Assembly (NCBI GenBank): GCA_016195405.1
Contig: JACPZP010000100.1
Coordinates: 62,001-126,000 of the forward strand
Reading direction: 5' to 3'
DNA length: 64,000 nt
Source of the DNA: Planctomycetota bacterium
GTDB taxonomy: Bacteria > Planctomycetota > Planctomycetia > Gemmatales > Gemmataceae
Shown here in pieces: positions 61,152 to 64,000 of the stretch. How positions within the stretch are numbered: the stretch's first letter is position 1; the number at the start of each line of letters is the position of its first letter. A program made the position numbers and the translations under genes. The notes under the pieces are model-generated. The model searched no databases, was not told the origin of the DNA, and was given only the letters and a program-made list of their open reading frames with translations.

Positions 61152-64000
61152 TCATTCGTGCCGCATCTTGCTGAGCCATTCCTCTACGATTGGCAGCGCC
61201 GGCAGGTTGGCGCCGCCGAGGGCAGGTCGCACGTTCAACCAAAGGCTGCGTGCCCGAATGAAATCTTCGCGGGCGCGCGGGTCGCCGGCTTCCAAACTTA
61301 ACAAACCGGCTACGGTGTGCAATTCCGCTTCGTCGATCATTCGTTCCACGAGAATCTGCATGCTTTGGAGGGCGCTGAGCCGGGGATATGTCATCAGGGC
61401 GCCCGATCCCGGCGCGAAGTCCAAGAGACTGCGACCGAATGCGAAGCCGAGGTAATCGCCGAGAGAACTCTTGCGGCTTTCGAGGCCCGCGCCGGATGGA
61501 TTCTCGCCGTACGTCTCCAGCAGCGAATCGAGATTCGCAAGAACTTTTTCATAATCGCCTACGACCATGGCCTGCTCGGTCGTGAGGCGCGAGGAATCGG
61601 ACGCAAGGTGCGCGTCTTTGAGATCGATCCAAGTGCGGGCTTCTTTCACACGGCCGGTCACTTGAAGGAGACGAAGCTCAAGGATGAGCGCTCTTCTATC
61701 GAAGGCCGCACGGTCAGCTTTTAGCAGGAGGTCGAGTGCTTCTTTAGCGAGCCCCATATCGAACGCGGCTACGGCTCTCTTCGCCAGGGGCATGCCGGCG
61801 CCGGCGGCCTCCCATGCTTGACGTCGCTTGTCGACATCGCCCGTCAAAGGCTTGATCGGATTGTCTCGGTATTGTTTGAGACGCGAATCGAATTGGCCCG
61901 CGCTTTCTCCGGGATTGCGGCCTGCTTTTTCGATGCGGTCATAGACGATTCGAGCATGCTCCAGGGCCAAATCCAAAAGACCCATCTCCTGGTACAGACC
62001 GACCAAGTGAACATGGGCGGTGTATAGATTGGGATCAACGGTCAATGCCTGTTGAAAGGCGACAACAGCTTGTAGGTGGCGGAATTTGGGGAACGTCCGG
62101 AACTGCAGGTTGCGCTCCAAGGCAACCTTGGCCATACGAACGTAAGCTTCGCCCAGGGCGAGATAGCTCGCCGGCGACTGCGGATTGGCGGCGATGCCGC
62201 GGCGGGCGGCGCGCACCCCAAGGAAAAGGTGCTCGGGCTGCGACTCCTCGCGGCTCGTAAGAAAGAAGGTCGCAACGTTGACGCTGATGCGCTGAGCGTC
62301 ATCGCCCTTTTCCTTTTGACGATCGACTCTCACGAGCGAGAAAAAGCCGGTGGTCGGCAAGCCGGCCGACCATGCCAGGCTGTCCGCGGCGGCTACTGGC
62401 GCGAGGACGAAGTTGGTCGCCGCCAGCGCGCTCCAAACCTGAAAATTCCGGCGCGCCGTCACGCCGCGCAGCGAGTCGTAGTGGAAAAGGTGAAGATTCG
62501 CTTCTTGGGCGAAAGGATCGTCGTCGGCACGCGCCTTGCGGAGCACGTTCCACCATGACGGCGCCTCGGCGTCGCGACCGGACCACGGCGGCGCTACCTG
62601 CTCCGGCCGTGGGTGAACGACCCACCGCAAGAAATCGATTTGCAGAGCGGCGAAGCGCGGATCGGGAGCGGCCGGATCGCGCCAGCCGAATATCAACGTC
62701 GGACCATCGACGAACAGAAGCGGCCATTCCTCGGAGTTTTGAAAACAGCGGGCAATGGCGCCGGCGAAACGTCCGGGATCCTTGGCATGGATGACCACGT
62801 AGCCGATCTTCAACCGGCGCAAGAACTCGCGAAAGACGCGCAACTCGGTGACATCGAGCGGTTTGGGCTCTTGCAGTGCGCCGCGCAAAACCAGCACTTC
62901 CCGGGCATTGCTCTCGCTCAAGAGCGACAGGCGGCCATCGTATAACATCTTTTCTCCACCGGAGAAGGCGGCGAAGTAGCTGGCGACGTCGGGCGTGAGG
63001 TTGAAGCCGCGCGCCTCGGGGTTCAGCTTGTCCTCACGACGCCATTGCGCGACCGTCTCGGCTGCCTTTTTGAGGGATGGGTCGGCCACGACGCCAAATC
63101 GGCGCGGCTCCGAGGCGGTCCCCTGAAGCCAACCCGGCCAGCCGGCCGCCAAGAGCAGCACGCATGCCGCACCGACGACGAATCGGCCATAGGCTTCCAA
63201 GCCCGCAAGCGCGCGCGCCTGTCGGGCCGCTTCCTTGGCCACGACGGCTTGCCAGGCGTTTTGCAGATTGCGAGCCGCGATTGGCGCGGACACGATCACG
63301 AAGAATGGAATCGCCCGCGCATTGACCAGACCGATCGCCAGGAAGAAGAGGAAGACTAATAGGTCGGTCATTTGGATACGGCGAAGATTCACCGCAAATG
63401 CAAATAGTTCCAGAACGGCCAGGATCACCAGAGCGATTCCGCCCGGACTTTGCGCCAAAGGTGAAGCCCGAAACGACAAGGCGAGCGGCGACAGAGCGAT
63501 GTCGCGGAACACGAGGTCGTTTGACGACGCGAGCGTGCGGTAGGATTCAAAGAAGCCGAACGATATCGGCAGTTGCCAGATGCGGAAGTGGTGTGGATTG
63601 AGCAGGCAGACGAGGAGGCTGCCGCCGAAGACCACCAACAGCACCCGTGTGCGGCGAGCTTCCTGACCGGCCAGAAACCCGCCGAGAGCGTGGAGGAAAA
63701 TCACCACGGGACCGAGCAGGAACCATTGATCGCAGTTCACCCACAGGACTTGGAGTGCCCACAACGGCCAATACGATCTGGCTGCTCGGAACGCGGAGCC
63801 GGGCGCATCGGAAACTTCCGCTGACCACGATTCGGCCGCCCCGTCGAGGAAGAAGAGGAATAGCGCCAAGAACAGGTAGGACAGAAGCATGGGCCGCGGT
63901 GTCAGCCAGGGCCCCAGTGCTACAAGGGCAAGCAGGGTCGTGCCACAGGCAAGCCACGGGAAAGTGCGAAAGCCGGCGAGGAGGGCCATCAGCCACGCAA
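61152..64000 (-). CDS. Large multi-pass membrane protein with TPR-like C-terminal domain, 5' end outside window
   Basis: At least 945 residues; the frame is still open at the window edge, so the true start lies beyond 64000. The N-terminal part has eight or more helices (for example PMLLSYLFLALFLFFLDG, LLFLFFLAIGLVNARAIPFFVIV, VVGAACVLLLAAGWPGWL) arranged like a PMT/GT39-type or related sugar-transferase membrane block. 'NCDQWFLLGPVVIFLHALGGFLAG' fits a first luminal loop. The second half is periplasmic and helical with TPR-like units ('ASYLALGEAYVRMAKVALERN', 'YTAHVHLVGLYQEMGLLDLALEHARIVYDRIE'). Function unknown. It lies 54 bases upstream of the UbiD-like gene. Confidence 0.75.
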   Translation of the reverse strand, partial: AWLMALLAGFRTFPWLACGTTLLALVALGPWLTPRPMLLSYLFLALFLFFLDGAAESWSAEVSDAPGSAFRAARSYWPLWALQVLWVNCDQWFLLGPVVIFLHALGGFLAGQEARRTRVLLVVFGGSLLVCLLNPHHFRIWQLPISFGFFESYRTLASSNDLVFRDIALSPLALSFRASPLAQSPGGIALVILAVLELFAFAVNLRRIQMTDLLVFLFFLAIGLVNARAIPFFVIVSAPIAARNLQNAWQAVVAKEAARQARALAGLEAYGRFVVGAACVLLLAAGWPGWLQGTASEPRRFGVVADPSLKKAAETVAQWRREDKLNPEARGFNLTPDVASYFAAFSGGEKMLYDGRLSLLSESNAREVLVLRGALQEPKPLDVTELRVFREFLRRLKIGYVVIHAKDPGRFAGAIARCFQNSEEWPLLFVDGPTLIFGWRDPAAPDPRFAALQIDFLRWVVHPRPEQVAPPWSGRDAEAPSWWNVLRKARADDDPFAQEANLHLFHYDSLRGVTARRNFQVWSALAATNFVLAPVAAADSLAWSAGLPTTGFFSLVRVDRQKEKGDDAQRISVNVATFFLTSREESQPEHLFLGVRAARRGIAANPQSPASYLALGEAYVRMAKVALERNLQFRTFPKFRHLQAVVAFQQALTVDPNLYTAHVHLVGLYQEMGLLDLALEHARIVYDRIEKAGRNPGESAGQFDSRLKQYRDNPIKPLTGDVDKRRQAWEAAGAGMPLAKRAVAAFDMGLAKEALDLLLKADRAAFDRRALILELRLLQVTGRVKEARTWIDLKDAHLASDSSRLTTEQAMVVGDYEKVLANLDSLLETYGENPSGAGLESRKSSLGDYLGFAFGRSLLDFAPGSGALMTYPRLSALQSMQILVERMIDEAELHTVAGLLSLEAGDPRAREDFIRARSLWLNVRPALGGANLPALPIVEEWLSKMRHE

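Overview
The window looks like a chromosomal segment from a planctomycete, most likely a Gemmata-type (Gemmataceae) bacterium. This rests on lineage-typical families: a DUF1549/DUF1553 protein, a Tat-exported DUF1501 protein, a DUF1559 pseudopilin, an ECF sigma factor overlapping a Ser/Thr kinase gene, DUF1080 and ThuA proteins, and secreted proteases with the N-terminal 'LE(D/E)R(L/T)VP' motif. No rRNA, tRNA, CRISPR array or complete insertion sequence was found. The segment is GC-rich, except for an AT-richer island at about 21.3-26.3 kb.

Layout. 0-7.3 kb: divergent genes for a very large TPR/CsgG-like lipoprotein and a DUF1549/DUF1553 protein. 7.4-9.8 kb: a promoter and a c-di-GMP-I (GEMM) riboswitch in front of a subtilisin-like exoprotease. 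9.8-14.9 kb: membrane protein, fructose-1,6-bisphosphatase, outer-membrane barrel, lpxB with a terminator just upstream, small charged protein, purE. 14.9-15.5 kb: a decayed REP-associated transposase bracketed by REP hairpins. 15.5-20.0 kb: DUF1501 protein, Ser/Thr kinase, ECF sigma factor and HAD phosphatase. 20.4-26.3 kb: a one-direction cluster of a pseudopilin, two MauE/DoxX-like redox membrane proteins (one frameshifted), a C39 peptidase-rhodanese fusion, a LolA-like protein, a secreted Cys-rich protein, a Calx-beta protein and a LuxR-type regulator. 26.9-36.7 kb: FHA-GAF histidine kinase, cytochrome P450, sedolisin, ThuA and DUF1080 proteins, a 30-residue membrane protein, HtrA, a DksA-like protein and a small secreted protein. 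36.9-42.6 kb: an M1 peptidase fused to an Omp85-like barrel, an M50 protease and hisS. 42.6-49.2 kb: S41 peptidase, a small membrane protein, a frameshifted HEAT-AAA-AAA-RF2-like gene and a degraded toxin-antitoxin pair. 49.4-64 kb: rhomboid, a secreted protein, trpC-tilS, a CPBP protease, the operon sigma-54 regulator-LarA-like-YgfZ, a UbiD-family decarboxylase and a large membrane-TPR protein cut by the window end.

Most noteworthy. (1) A ClpB-like double AAA+ protein fused to a full-length RF2-like domain that has lost both the stop-codon-reading SPF and the catalytic GGQ motifs; in this copy the gene is split by an apparent one-base deletion. (2) The AT-rich C39-rhodanese/MauE/Cys-rich-protein cluster, which could be an envelope thiol-processing or peptide-maturation system. 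(3) The M1 peptidase-Omp85 fusion. (4) Several REP-type hairpins sharing a CGTTTAG head; in two genes that head supplies the stop codon. Two other palindromic elements lie in frame inside coding genes. (5) The c-di-GMP riboswitch controlling an exoprotease.

Many secreted or membrane proteases (S8, S53, HtrA, M1, M50, S41, rhomboid, CPBP, C39-like) occur in this one segment, consistent with an organism that depends on exported polymer degradation and envelope proteolysis.
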